A stretch of 64,000 nucleotides of DNA, from the NCBI RefSeq assembly GCF_002355855.1, contig NZ_AP017655.1, positions 1,951,501 through 2,015,500 on the forward strand, written 5' to 3'. The position numbers and the translations under genes were made by a program. The notes under the pieces are model-generated. The model saw nothing but the letters and a program-made list of their open reading frames with translations. It was not told where the DNA came from and did no database searches. Positions within the stretch are counted from its first letter, which is position 1. Every line of letters begins with the position of its first letter. The DNA is from Sphingobium cloacae. GTDB lineage: Bacteria; Pseudomonadota; Alphaproteobacteria; Sphingomonadales; Sphingomonadaceae. Of this stretch, positions 26,167-34,530 are shown piece after piece.

Positions 26167-26631
26167 GTGCTTCTCCTGATGAAGGGCCGTCAGACCCTGA
26201 AAATTCGGCTGGTTGACGAGGCTGGCGCGCAGGATGTGCGTGACCGTGCCGTCCTTGCGGTGGCCGATGACCGGCGAAACGCCGCGATATTCCTTGCCCT
26301 TGACCTTCTGCCGTCCGGCCTCGGTCCATTCGACCCGTCCCCAGACGCCATCGGCGCGCTGCTGAAGCTCGACGATCCAGCCGCGCGCCGGGGCTTCCTC
26401 GCCGCGCGGCGCGGCCAGATCGGTGGCGTGGTTTTCGTCCAGGACCAGCTTGTCGCCGTCGCGCAGGGAATTGGCCATCAGCGCGACCATGTCGGTCACG
26501 CGATAGGGACCGCGCCCGTCATGCGTGCGGATTTCCGCGCCGGGGATGAGGTGTATCCATTCCGGCGCATCGGCGGCGTCAGCCAGCGCGATCGCGGAAC
26601 ACAGCGCAATGGAAGTGGACGGCTTCGTCAT
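25546..26631 (-). CDS. I: Mu-like head maturation protease (gene I type)
   Basis: 361 aa. N-terminal protease part (WIHLIPGAEIRTHDGRGPYRV, LVLDENHATDLAAPRGEEAPARGWIVEL, EYRGVSPVIGHRKDGTVTHILRASLVNQPNFQGL) is the Mu I family; the His in DENHAT and the Ser in GVSPV are candidate catalytic residues. The C-terminal half is a helical scaffold, also made separately from 26166. Processes scaffold and capsid. A 20-bp palindrome sits 36 bp upstream of the start. Confidence 0.88.
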   Translation of the reverse strand: MTKPSTSIALCSAIALADAADAPEWIHLIPGAEIRTHDGRGPYRVTDMVALMANSLRDGDKLVLDENHATDLAAPRGEEAPARGWIVELQQRADGVWGRVEWTEAGRQKVKGKEYRGVSPVIGHRKDGTVTHILRASLVNQPNFQGLTALHQEKHMDFRAKLIEALGLDSEADDAAIIAALTAKLEKKGDDDKVALQSALGPIAMAVGLAATADATAVLAGVEKLKEDGGADGRVVALQSELAGVVGQLNGLRDERARDKAEGFVDAAIAAGRVGIKPLRDDYVSLHMENPERTEKQINAMPIVKGGATLTTSPGASAADTSDDPVQIAAHAAVYQKKQADAGITIDFAAAVAAVQEGRHK

Positions 26632-26666
26632 GCCGACCGTTGTGCCCCTCGATCGGGGGGCAAAAC

Positions 26667-26686
26667 ATGGCCGTGGGCACGGCCAT
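26667..26686 (-). promoter_or_regulatory. Candidate late-promoter operator, copy 2 (PI position)
   Basis: Perfect inverted repeat ATGGCCGTG-GG-CACGGCCAT between G and I, 36 bp before the protease start. Its reverse complement is the sequence at 35774-35793. In Mu, the late activator C binds upstream of gene I; here the binding protein is inferred to be the Mor-like activator. A second hairpin (CCCC TCGATC GGGG) lies between it and the gene. Confidence 0.6.
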
Positions 26687-26771
26687 CCAGCGGTATGAGG
26701 GGGATCGGCGTCAGGAAGCGGCGCTGGCGATCAACTTGCCACCGCCCGCCGCCGAAATCAAACCGGCAATG

Positions 26772-27287
26772 TCAGAGGCGGGCGGTATTGAAGCCGCGCT
26801 TTTCGAATGCCTCGGCCAGATATTCGTCCGCAATGTCGATGATCTCGCTTTCGTCTTCCTCCGACAGGCCCAGCCAGACGCGGGCCGGGATATCGCCCCA
26901 CGGGATCGGATTGCCCCGGCTGTTCGTGCCGAACGCGCCCTTTCGCACACCATCCTGCATCGCACCGGAATATTCGAGCGAAGACCCGATCTCCACGCTG
27001 TCGGGCGAGGCGATCCGCTGGATTTCCGAAGACAGACGCCTGGAAGGCCCGATCAGCGGATCGGGACGGTCGCCGTCGCCCCGCGCGAGATAGGCGGCGA
27101 GCGTCGCGGCGCTTTTGGGAGCCCATGGCGTCCCGTCCGGCGCGATCCCCTTGCGGAAGCGTTCCTTCGTCGTTTCGAGGACATATTCGCCGATGTCCTC
27201 ATGAACGGGCGTCATGTCGTCCAGGCGCGCCGACAGTTCGCGCAGCGCTTCGGCCACGTCCTCATATTTGAACTGGACGCCGATCAT
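26772..27287 (-). CDS. G: Phage virion morphogenesis protein (Mu G-like)
   Basis: 171 aa. VQFKYEDVAEALRELSARL and ERFRKGIAPDGTPWAPKSAATLAAYLARGD..PLIGPSRRLSSEIQR..VEIGSSLEYSGAMQDG match the virion morphogenesis / tail completion family. G is needed for head-tail assembly in Mu. It lies between F and the protease as in Mu. Confidence 0.88.
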   Translation of the reverse strand: MIGVQFKYEDVAEALRELSARLDDMTPVHEDIGEYVLETTKERFRKGIAPDGTPWAPKSAATLAAYLARGDGDRPDPLIGPSRRLSSEIQRIASPDSVEIGSSLEYSGAMQDGVRKGAFGTNSRGNPIPWGDIPARVWLGLSEEDESEIIDIADEYLAEAFEKRGFNTARL

Positions 27288-27372
27288 CGCTATATTCCTT
27301 TTCGAGACGCGCGCATCGTGGCGTTGGGTTCATAGCCCTGAACGGTTCCGGACGTTGGCGCGGGGGCGCGTC

Positions 27373-28632
27373 TCATTTCCCCTTCCGCACGAAAAACGTC
27401 TTCAGGCCCAGGGTCCGCTGTTTGTTGCGGACGGCGAAGCGCGCGATGAACTGCTCGCCGTTGATCGTCTTCACGAAGCTGAGCAGCGGTTCGCCCGCCC
27501 TGGACCGCCCGGCCTGCTCCACGCGGTCCGGCTGGTTCAGGATCAGCGGCAGCAACGCATAATCCTCCGCCGTGATCGCGCGCTGGCCGCGCAGTTCCTC
27601 GCTGCTGTCGCCATGGCCCTTGACGATGTGCAGGATATCGTCCCGCGCCATGGAGAAATCATAGAGATCGACCGGACGCAACGGATCGCCCGTCCATGTA
27701 TCGGCGATAATGTCCGCCTGTTGCGGCCCGACCAGGCCGAGCGTCCGGAGCGGCTCGATATCGCCATCGATGTCGCCCAGGACGCGTCGGGCATAGCCGC
27801 GCGCGTCGTCCGCCACGGAAGGCAGCGAGCGATAGCTGGCCGCCAGCGAATCGCGCATCGCTTCGGGCACTCCCTCCATGAAGCCCTTGGCGATGCGATA
27901 GTCCCAGTGACGGATTTTCTCGGCCGTCGCCCGGACGACCGGCGCGACCGATGCGCCGGGAGCATAGTCCCAGTTGCGGCCCGCGCCATGGGGCGCGCCC
28001 GTGCGCGGGTCGATGCGATCCCATCCCTCCGGCAGCGTCTTGTCGGGATCGCCGCCCAGCCGTCGCGCGCCCCGTTCGCTCCTCGCGCCCAGGACGTAGC
28101 AGCTGCATCCCCAGTCGGACGGCGGATAGAAGATCGTCCAGAAATCATGGCTGGGCGGCAGGTAAAGCCCGTCGAAGCCCAGATGCTCCAGGCGCGGTTC
28201 CTTCGATCCGCCATGGCGGTAGACCCACAACGGGAAGTCGCCCGCGACCAGCTGGGCATAGCGCCCGGCGCTGTAGCTGGTCGAAGCGTTGGCGCGGTAG
28301 ATCGTCCGCGTCCGCCACGCCCGGCCGCCCTTCGTGTCCTCGCCGGTCCAGCCATGCCAGCCATGGCGTTCGACGATGGCGCGGAAGTCCTTTCGGAAAC
28401 TTTCGAGCCCCTTGCCCTCCGCGATCGTGCGATCGACGGCGGCGGCCAGATCGCTCAGCAGGTCTGCCTTGGCCGCCCCGGCGACCATGAAGCCGGTGTC
28501 ATGCTGCTCGCGCTCCAGATCGTCCCATCGTTCGGTCGGAACGAGGTTGCCGAGCTTGCCCCGGAAGAAGGCGACCTGTTCGGTGAAGGGGCGGCGCAGG
28601 ACGCCGGAAGCGGCGCTGGGCTGGTCAGGCAT
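27373..28632 (-). CDS. F: Phage head morphogenesis protein (Mu F-like minor head protein)
   Basis: 419 aa from the ATG at 28632, whose first base is shared with the stop of the small gene upstream (TGATG). RRPFTEQVAFFRGKLGNLVPTERWDDLEREQHDTGFMVAGAA and the SPP1 gp7-like core (ERHGWHGW, WRTRTIYRANASTSYSAGRYAQLV) identify the family. A C-terminal half with CSCYVLGARSERG and HIVKGHG is typical of long F proteins. A minor capsid component near the portal. Confidence 0.88.
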   Translation of the reverse strand: MPDQPSAASGVLRRPFTEQVAFFRGKLGNLVPTERWDDLEREQHDTGFMVAGAAKADLLSDLAAAVDRTIAEGKGLESFRKDFRAIVERHGWHGWTGEDTKGGRAWRTRTIYRANASTSYSAGRYAQLVAGDFPLWVYRHGGSKEPRLEHLGFDGLYLPPSHDFWTIFYPPSDWGCSCYVLGARSERGARRLGGDPDKTLPEGWDRIDPRTGAPHGAGRNWDYAPGASVAPVVRATAEKIRHWDYRIAKGFMEGVPEAMRDSLAASYRSLPSVADDARGYARRVLGDIDGDIEPLRTLGLVGPQQADIIADTWTGDPLRPVDLYDFSMARDDILHIVKGHGDSSEELRGQRAITAEDYALLPLILNQPDRVEQAGRSRAGEPLLSFVKTINGEQFIARFAVRNKQRTLGLKTFFVRKGK

Positions 28633-28730
28633 CAAAGATCACCGCAAAGCCACGCGGCAATCGCCCAGCCGAGCGGAAGTCCGGCGACGACGCCCAGCAG
28701 CATCAGCAGCGTCAGGGCGGGATCAGGCAT
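28632..28730 (-). CDS. 32-residue membrane protein between portal and F
   Basis: A short open frame, MPDPALTLLMLLGVVAGLPL then GWAIAAWLCGDL, essentially one transmembrane helix. Its ATG overlaps the portal stop by 8 bp and its TGA overlaps the F start (TGATG), so translation is coupled on both sides, which supports it being real. Possibly a lysis-timing or membrane accessory protein; function unknown. Confidence 0.55.
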   Translation of the reverse strand: MPDPALTLLMLLGVVAGLPLGWAIAAWLCGDL

Positions 28731-30288
28731 CGGCCTCTTCCTCCACGTCGAAGCGCCCGGCCGCATGGGCGGCGGTCAGGCCCTTGCCGATCTTCGCGGC
28801 GAGGCGCTGCGCGTCCAGCCGGGGGAAGGCGCTGCGCAGCATCTCGGCGAACTCGCCCAGATCGTTTGCCGCAGACAGCATCGCCTCGATCTGCTCCAGC
28901 CATTCGCCGATATCGGCGTCCGCGTCGTCGGCCAGCCGGTCGCCGATCGCGTCGGCCGGGAATGTTGCGGCCGGAGCCTGTGCCGCCTGGAGAGCGCGGA
29001 TCAGCTGCTGGCTGGGCTGGGCGATGCTGGACGGCGAAGCGGGCGCGCGCAGCAGTTCCGCGCCCGCGTCCGGATCGGACAGGCCGAGCTTGTCGCGGAT
29101 CTCGCTCGCCTGCACCCGCATCCCCATCGGCACCAGCGTCTGGAGCGCGGAGACGAGTCCCGAAACATCCTCCGCCTTGGGCCGGGCGATGCGAAGGCGC
29201 GGATATTTGCGCTGCGGCCCGTACTCCAGATCGACCCATGGCCGGATCAGATCGCGGTTGAGGGTCGCGGACAGCCCTTTGCAGTCGGCGGTTTCGATAT
29301 CCTCCTGCACAAGGCGATGCTCCTTCGCCACGGCATGACCGCCCGACACGGCATCGGTTGTCGTCGTCTGCCCCAGCACGGCCTTGCTGGTCTGCCGGTC
29401 GAGCCAGTCGGCGCGCTTCTCATAGAGATCGGAGCCGGGGCCGACATTGCGCGACTCCTTGAAGTCGATGTCCATGCCGTCGGGAATGATCGCCGCGCAA
29501 TCGCCCGCGATATTGGCGACCGCGCGGAACAGCGTGTCTTTGTCTTCGTCGCTCGCCCCGGACCGGAACTTGCCGATGCGGACCGGCTGGCCATAGGTCT
29601 GGACGAAGATCGCCCAGTCGCGCTGCGTGAACGCCTTGAACATCCATCCCCATGCCGCGATGCGGGCGATGCCGGATCGCACCGGCAGGCCGGACTTGGC
29701 CTTGACCTGGTGACGGATGAACTTGAACGGCGGCAACGGGCTGTCCGCGCCGCCCCCTTCCTCGCCGCCGCGCAGGAGCGGCGTCCGCCCGTCGCGCGGA
29801 TCATAGGTGAACCAGCGCGGATCGCGCCATTCCAGCCGGGCCGGTTGCCACTGGCCGCTGCTGCTGTCCCAGACGATTTCCGTAAAGCTGTCGCCCTTGC
29901 CGATCGCGTCGAGGATATCGAAGGTTTCGTCGGCCAGTTCGTCCCGGTCGATCCATTCGCGAATCCTGTCGGCGATCGCGACGTCGCCCGCGTCGTCGCT
30001 GGCCGCGTCCACGGTCGCGTCGATCTGCGCGACCGAACGCTTGCGCGTCCCCAACACCCCCACATAATGCGGGTCGCGTTCCTCGATCTGCTCGGCCAGT
30101 TCGAAATAGGCGAGCGGATCGCCCATGTCGGCCGCGCGCAGGATGCGGGCCAGCTTCACCGGGTTCAGCCCGTCGCCCGGATAGCCCGTCATGGGCGACC
30201 GGACGCCGCCGATCCTCGGCCCGGCCACTTCCCGCGTCAGCACCTCGCGGCGCAGCGGTTGCCCGCGATGATCGATCAGTCCCGTCAT
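28723..30288 (-). CDS. Phage portal protein (Mu gp29, DUF935)
   Basis: 521 aa. PVKLARILRAADMGDPLAYFELAEQIEERDPHYVGVLGTRKRSV and the long helical C-terminus identify DUF935 portals; WMFKAFTQRDWAIFVQTYGQPVRIGKF is a conserved block. The dodecameric portal forms the DNA entry channel at one capsid vertex. It follows the terminase after a 133-bp gap, the main non-coding break in the late operon. Confidence 0.9.
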   Translation of the reverse strand: MTGLIDHRGQPLRREVLTREVAGPRIGGVRSPMTGYPGDGLNPVKLARILRAADMGDPLAYFELAEQIEERDPHYVGVLGTRKRSVAQIDATVDAASDDAGDVAIADRIREWIDRDELADETFDILDAIGKGDSFTEIVWDSSSGQWQPARLEWRDPRWFTYDPRDGRTPLLRGGEEGGGADSPLPPFKFIRHQVKAKSGLPVRSGIARIAAWGWMFKAFTQRDWAIFVQTYGQPVRIGKFRSGASDEDKDTLFRAVANIAGDCAAIIPDGMDIDFKESRNVGPGSDLYEKRADWLDRQTSKAVLGQTTTTDAVSGGHAVAKEHRLVQEDIETADCKGLSATLNRDLIRPWVDLEYGPQRKYPRLRIARPKAEDVSGLVSALQTLVPMGMRVQASEIRDKLGLSDPDAGAELLRAPASPSSIAQPSQQLIRALQAAQAPAATFPADAIGDRLADDADADIGEWLEQIEAMLSAANDLGEFAEMLRSAFPRLDAQRLAAKIGKGLTAAHAAGRFDVEEEADA

Positions 30289-30421
30289 GCGGTGCGCTCC
30301 CTTCGGTTCAGGATCAAATTAAGAGGGTCTAAGAGGCCCCTCACAGCCCTTCTAAGGGTGCTGGGGTATCTTGGGCGCGCCGCGCCATCCGAAGCGCCTG
30401 TGCGGCTTCCTGCGGGTGCGA
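30289..30421. other. Central non-coding gap of the prophage
   Basis: 133 bp between terminase and portal, close to the prophage midpoint (about 30766). It contains AGAGGGTCTAAGAGGCCCCT and TTCTAAGGGTGC; the CTAAGAGGCC element resembles CTGAGAGGCC at the right end and TTTAAGAGGC at the left end. Mu places its strong gyrase site at the genome centre. Whether this gap has that role is inference from geometry only. Confidence 0.35.
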
Positions 30422-32182
30422 TCATATGAACCCCCGCAGGCCCGATCCCAGCGGCGGCTTCCACCAGTCGCGGACAGCCCCATCGCCAGCGTCATCGTCG
30501 CCCAGCCAGCCGTCGCGATCGCCGCCGTCGAGCGCGCGGGGGACGGCGGGAACCGGCTGATAGCCATAGTCGGCCGCGCCCTGCCGCGACGCATACCAGG
30601 CGAGGATGCCGCCGATCGCGGTGTCGCCATGGCGCTCCAGTCCGTCCGCGCCCTTGTAGCGCATGTCGTCGGGAACCTTGATGATGCCGTTCACGAACTG
30701 GAGCGCCTGATGGTCGCGGATGATGTCGTCATCCCCGGCGACGACGATGGACCCGTCGCCAAAGGCTTCGACATAGGGCGGCGAGTTGACGCGATACCAT
30801 TCCTGGCTGAGCTTCACTTCGCTGATCCGCTCGCCCCATTTCTGGCGCGAGACTTCCGCGAGATACGCGCCGTTGCCGGTGGCGTCGAAAGCGCCATGGC
30901 CGAAACGGGGCAGGGCGTCGCCGACATGGAAGACGACGTCGCGTTGCGTCTCATAAGGGACGTTGCGAAGCTCGATCACCAGACGGCCGCGCCGGATCAG
31001 GTCCTGGCTGAGTTCATTGACGATCAGCGCCGACCCGTCGCCGGTCCGCGCGAAGTCCATGCCGAAATCATGGCGGCGCGTCGGATCGAGCCGGTCCAGA
31101 TGCGGCCGGACCTTTTCGCGCAGAAAGGTTTCCGTCAGCCGCTTGCGTTCGTCGGCCGGGGCGCTCTTGAAGCTGTCGGGCAGTTCCCAGCGGATGACGG
31201 GAATGGAGCGGTCGGAGCAATTCTCGATCACGACGCGGGGCAGTGCGGACCCTTGCGCGTCGGCCGGGATCGCGTCCAGTTCCTGCTGCATCTGCGCGGT
31301 GCGGACGCCATAGGCTCCCCGGATGCGCGCTTCCCATTCGTCCTGCGCCTCCTGCGACCATGGCTTGCCGCGCGTCAGGCAGACGCGCTTGAAGAGCCCG
31401 TTATCCACCGCCTTCTGGAACGGGATGAAATGCAGGCTGAAGGGAACCTTGCCGTCCTTCGCCTCGCGGATCAGGTCGTTGAAGGGATTGAGGACGCCGT
31501 TATGCGTGGAGATCACGCGGATGCGGCCTTCCCAGATCAGCAGCGCGTTGACCGCATCCAGCACGGCGCGCACGTCCTTGTGGAACGCGGCTTCGTCGAT
31601 GACGACGACGCCCTGAAGGCCGCGAATATTCTCCGGCCTGGACGACAGCGCCTCGACCCGGAAGCCCGACGCGAACTTGACACGGTAAGCGCTGATGAAC
31701 TGGGACGTTCCGTCCTCACGCTCATCCTCGAAAAGGAACTCCTCGACCTCGACCAGCTCTTTCGCGACGACGCGCGCGAAATGGGCGACATAGCCGATGA
31801 ACTCGCGGCCCTTGTCCTTCGTGTCGCCGATGTAGAAGACATTGTCGCCACCGGCCGACCGCGCCGACGACGCGATGATCGTGTCGTCCAGCGCCTCGGC
31901 ATAGGTGATGCCCGTGCGCCGTCCCTTTTCCCCCAGCTTCAGGACCGACTGATCTTCCAGCCATTCCTTCTGATGGTCCATGAGGATGCCATCGGCGAGC
32001 GGATCGTGGTCGTCGGGCAGTTCGAAGCCGCGCGGCAGTTCGGGCGGCAGCTTCGCCGCATCGCGCGACAGCACCGGCTCCAGCGGCACGGGCTGGAACG
32101 CGGTGGCCGGTTGCCCGGTGAGCGCTCCCGCCAGCGCCGCGCCAGCCATGAACATGGACTTGCCCTTGCGCGGCGGGATCAT
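30422..32182 (-). CDS. Terminase large subunit (Mu gp28-like)
   Basis: 586 aa. ATPase part: KEWLEDQSVLKLGEKGRRTGITYAEA is the variant Walker A of the Mu group; GVVVIDEAAFHKD is Walker B. Nuclease part: HDFGMDFARTGDGSALIV and a later Asp (FDATGNGAYL). It packages DNA into heads and cuts host-flanked DNA by headful in transposable phages. Start overlaps the stop of the upstream gene by 4 bp. Confidence 0.92.
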   Translation of the reverse strand: MIPPRKGKSMFMAGAALAGALTGQPATAFQPVPLEPVLSRDAAKLPPELPRGFELPDDHDPLADGILMDHQKEWLEDQSVLKLGEKGRRTGITYAEALDDTIIASSARSAGGDNVFYIGDTKDKGREFIGYVAHFARVVAKELVEVEEFLFEDEREDGTSQFISAYRVKFASGFRVEALSSRPENIRGLQGVVVIDEAAFHKDVRAVLDAVNALLIWEGRIRVISTHNGVLNPFNDLIREAKDGKVPFSLHFIPFQKAVDNGLFKRVCLTRGKPWSQEAQDEWEARIRGAYGVRTAQMQQELDAIPADAQGSALPRVVIENCSDRSIPVIRWELPDSFKSAPADERKRLTETFLREKVRPHLDRLDPTRRHDFGMDFARTGDGSALIVNELSQDLIRRGRLVIELRNVPYETQRDVVFHVGDALPRFGHGAFDATGNGAYLAEVSRQKWGERISEVKLSQEWYRVNSPPYVEAFGDGSIVVAGDDDIIRDHQALQFVNGIIKVPDDMRYKGADGLERHGDTAIGGILAWYASRQGAADYGYQPVPAVPRALDGGDRDGWLGDDDAGDGAVRDWWKPPLGSGLRGFI

Positions 32183-32532
32183 GCGGACGTCTCCGCTTCA
32201 GCCCATGGGTTCGGTTCCGTGCCCGCAACGATCCGTTCCAGCAAGGCGATGGCAGTTTCGTAAGTGCCGTCGTCGGCCCAGTGATCGTCCATGGCCCAGG
32301 CGACGTGGTCGGCATCGCCCCATGCTTGCACGGCCTGGGCGCGCAGCGCGTCATAGACAGCCTGGCGCTTGATGCGATCCACCGATGCCTGCGTCTGGAA
32401 CGACAACTCGATGCGGAAGCGCCACAGGCCGAGCCTGACATTGTGCATGAACACGACCGTTCGATCCATGTCGGTCGCGCAGGAATATTGCAGCGGACCC
32501 CATTTCCATGGCTTGGGGACAGGATTGCTCAT
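32179..32532 (-). CDS. Hypothetical phage protein before terminase
   Basis: 117 aa, soluble: KWGPLQYSCATDMDRTVVFMHNVRLGLWRFRIEL, then a helical, acidic C-terminus (AWAMDDHWADDGTYETAIALLERIVAG). Small genes between the terminase subunits are common in Mu-like phages, but I do not recognise this family. Overlaps both neighbours by 4 bp. Confidence 0.6.
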   Translation of the reverse strand: MSNPVPKPWKWGPLQYSCATDMDRTVVFMHNVRLGLWRFRIELSFQTQASVDRIKRQAVYDALRAQAVQAWGDADHVAWAMDDHWADDGTYETAIALLERIVAGTEPNPWAEAETSA

Positions 32533-32840
32533 TTCACCACTGCGAGAATAAGGGCGTCCGGTGAGAGCTTGGCCAGGACGTCGCTCAACTGAGCTTTGGG
32601 AATGGCGCCATTTGCTTCTGCCCAGAGGCTGTCAGGGTCGGCAAATTCGTGCGTGTAAACTGGACGACCGAGAAGCGCGGTGACGCCTTCATGTGCCTTT
32701 TCCCATGGCATACAGAGACGATCCTGCCGCAACTGGAGCAGACCGCGTTCTGACGGCGAGAGCGATGACCACTTGCCTTCCTCCGCAAAGGCAACGGCCT
32801 CTTCCTTGGTAAATTGCCTTGCGGCCAATCGCTGTTCCAT
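32529..32840 (-). CDS. Hypothetical phage protein between terminase subunits
   Basis: 103 aa from the ATG at 32840, which has GGGAGG 7 bases upstream; the earlier ATG at 32858 overlaps the small-terminase stop but lacks a site. FTKEEAVAFAEEGKWSSLSPSERGLLQLRQDRLCMPWEKAHEGVTALLGRPVYTHEFADPDSLWAEANG. The LLGRPVYTHEF segment occurs in phage proteins of unknown function. Confidence 0.6.
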   Translation of the reverse strand: MEQRLAARQFTKEEAVAFAEEGKWSSLSPSERGLLQLRQDRLCMPWEKAHEGVTALLGRPVYTHEFADPDSLWAEANGAIPKAQLSDVLAKLSPDALILAVVK

Positions 32841-32854
32841 AGGACTTCCTCCCG

Positions 32855-33439
32855 TCATATCCGCAGCCCCAGCACTTCGCGCCTGATCTGGGCGGCGCGC
32901 TCGGCCGTCAGGCCCGCTTCGGTGGCGACCTTCTCGACCTTGTCCGCCGCCTGCTCCATCTGGGCGGCGACGCGCTCTTCCAGCTTGCGGCGATGCTCGG
33001 TCGATGTCTTCTGCGCCGACACGACAGAGGTGAGCGCGCGGGCCATCTCCATGACGCCCTTGCTGTCGGCCGTGCCCTTCTCCAGCAATTCGTAGATCGC
33101 GACCTTCAGCATCTCGGCCACAGCGACCGTCACCTGGTCCGCGCCGTCCGTGCCAAGGTCCGTGACGATCTCCGCCGTGATGTGGCGCACTTCGTCCAGC
33201 TTGCGGAACTGGATGGCCTTGCGCACCGCCCACCGGCTGAAGGCGGACTTGCTGACGCCCGCGATTCCCCGGTCGGCCAGCCGCTTGTTGAACTCGCCGA
33301 CGATGGCGGTCTGCGGCATGGCCCGCCCGCGCAGCTGCTCCAGCGCCCAGACGATATCTCCGTCGGCTTCGTCCGGCAGCATGTCGATCGACGACAGGCG
33401 GCCCCGGCCTTCGCGGCGGTCGGCGTCGATATCGCTCAT
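32855..33439 (-). CDS. Terminase small subunit-like protein (Mu gp27, DUF3486)
   Basis: 194 aa. GRGRLSSIDMLPDEADGDIVWALEQLRGRAMPQTAIVGEFNKRLADRGIAGVSKSAFSRWAV is a helix-turn-helix of the DUF3486 family, followed by a coiled coil. Proteins of this family sit beside the large terminase in Mu and presumably recognise packaging DNA. The same phage carries a paralogous domain fused to BRO-N at 47136. Confidence 0.88.
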   Translation of the reverse strand: MSDIDADRREGRGRLSSIDMLPDEADGDIVWALEQLRGRAMPQTAIVGEFNKRLADRGIAGVSKSAFSRWAVRKAIQFRKLDEVRHITAEIVTDLGTDGADQVTVAVAEMLKVAIYELLEKGTADSKGVMEMARALTSVVSAQKTSTEHRRKLEERVAAQMEQAADKVEKVATEAGLTAERAAQIRREVLGLRI

Positions 33440-33630
33440 CCTGCCGCGCTCCCCTTTGCAGGGTCGCCCAGCGATACGGCGACGTCATAGTGAACGCCAT
33501 CCATGTCGAAGCCCCAACGGGCCTGTGCGCCGGTCACAACCTTGTTCATGTCGCGCAGACGGTCGGCCATCTCCACGATCTTCATGCCGATATTCACGGC
33601 ATCGTCCTGGCTCACGAGACGGTCGGTCAT
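33436..33630 (-). CDS. Small hypothetical phage protein
   Basis: 64 aa: MTDRLVSQDDAVNIGMKIVE, then a segment MADRLRDMNKVVTGAQARWG and a beta-like end FDMDGVHYDVAVSLGDP. Both ends overlap neighbouring genes by 4 bp, supporting its reality within the operon. Family not recognised. Confidence 0.6.
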   Translation of the reverse strand: MTDRLVSQDDAVNIGMKIVEMADRLRDMNKVVTGAQARWGFDMDGVHYDVAVSLGDPAKGSAAG

Positions 33631-33884
33631 CCGGTCACCTTCAGGCGCAGGCTTTGCGTCAGCGAGAAGCTGCCATCGACGCGGATGCGCAGATCGGCGC
33701 GCCAGCCATCGGCATAGCGGGCGATGACGCGCCGAGGCGCGCCGGACCTGTCCAGATAGCCATAGACGATTTCCGGCTCGCCTTCCGGCACCAGCACGCC
33801 CGCTTCCCTCAACAGCGGCAAGGCGCGAGCCGGAACCAGCGTCACCTTGCGCAGGCCCCGCCGCTTGCGCTGCGGCCTAGACAT
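33627..33884 (-). CDS. Small basic hypothetical phage protein
   Basis: 85 aa from the ATG at 33884, overlapping the stop of the gp26-like gene by 8 bp. Basic N-terminus (MSRPQRKRRGLRKVTLVPARALPLLREAGVLVP), then a beta-rich part (EIVYGYLDRSGAPRRVIARY, RADLRIRVDGSFSL). No family recognised. Confidence 0.55.
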   Translation of the reverse strand: MSRPQRKRRGLRKVTLVPARALPLLREAGVLVPEGEPEIVYGYLDRSGAPRRVIARYADGWRADLRIRVDGSFSLTQSLRLKVTG

Positions 33885-34173
33885 CGTCGGACGGCCGGGA
33901 CACGCCGTCGATGATCTCGCGGCGTTCGACATGATTGCGGCCCAGCGTCGTGATCTTCGCGATCAGGACCGTGCCCATCTCGCTGAGGCGGACGGCTTCC
34001 AGTTCGGCGAGCTTGCGCATCTGGGTCCGCACCCATTCCCGCGAACGGGTGATGGCGAAGGCGTCCAGCACACGGCCCAGCGCCACTTCGTTCAGCCGTC
34101 CGTCCACCTGGGCGGCGAGTTCCTTCAGGATGACCAGACGGCCATCTTCCGCGACCTTGTCGTCGTAGCTCAT
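33877..34173 (-). CDS. Mu gp26-like protein (VpaChn25_0724 family)
   Basis: 98 aa from the ATG at 34173: DGRLVILKELAAQVDGRLNEVALGRVLDAFAITRSREWVRTQMRKLAELEAV is a winged-helix-like pattern of this phage family, found between gp25 and gp27 genes. DNA binding is plausible but not established. ATGA overlap with the upstream gene. Confidence 0.8.
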   Translation of the reverse strand: MSYDDKVAEDGRLVILKELAAQVDGRLNEVALGRVLDAFAITRSREWVRTQMRKLAELEAVRLSEMGTVLIAKITTLGRNHVERREIIDGVSRPSDDV

Positions 34174-34517
34174 GCCTTCTCTCGCAGATAATCGTCGATG
34201 CGGTTCACCACGCGGCCCATGCTCGTGATCTCGCTTTCCTGACGGCCGATCATGCCGAGCACGGTTTCCAGCTGGATGCGCAACGCGCCCACGTCTTCCT
34301 TGGTGGGCAGATGCTTGAACTCGCCTTCCAGGCTCAGTTGGCGCGCTTCCAGCCGATCGAGATTGTCCTCGATCTTCTGCACCCGATCCGTGGCGGCGGA
34401 CTGCGACTTGGTGTGCCAGGTCCAAAGGATATTCGCGATGCTGGCCAGCAACGCGATCATGGCCGGAAATACGCCAGAACTCACAATTCCCCCCGTTTCT
34501 TCAGGCGCTGAAAACAT
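34170..34517 (-). CDS. Mu gp25-like membrane/coiled-coil protein (DUF2730)
   Basis: 115 aa: an N-terminal membrane helix (VFPAMIALLASIANILWTWH) and a long coiled coil (DRVQKIEDNLDRLEARQLSLEGEF..ESEITSMGRVVNRIDDYL). This matches the DUF2730 proteins of Mu-like phages, of unknown exact role. It lies downstream of the lysis genes. Confidence 0.8.
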   Translation of the reverse strand: MFSAPEETGGIVSSGVFPAMIALLASIANILWTWHTKSQSAATDRVQKIEDNLDRLEARQLSLEGEFKHLPTKEDVGALRIQLETVLGMIGRQESEITSMGRVVNRIDDYLREKA

Positions 34518-34530
34518 GGTGCGATGCCCT

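Noticed and set aside
27214..30429. 1071-codon open frame on the plus strand
   Set aside because: Antisense to F and portal, with Arg/His/Ala-rich shadow composition and no domain; a by-product of high GC.
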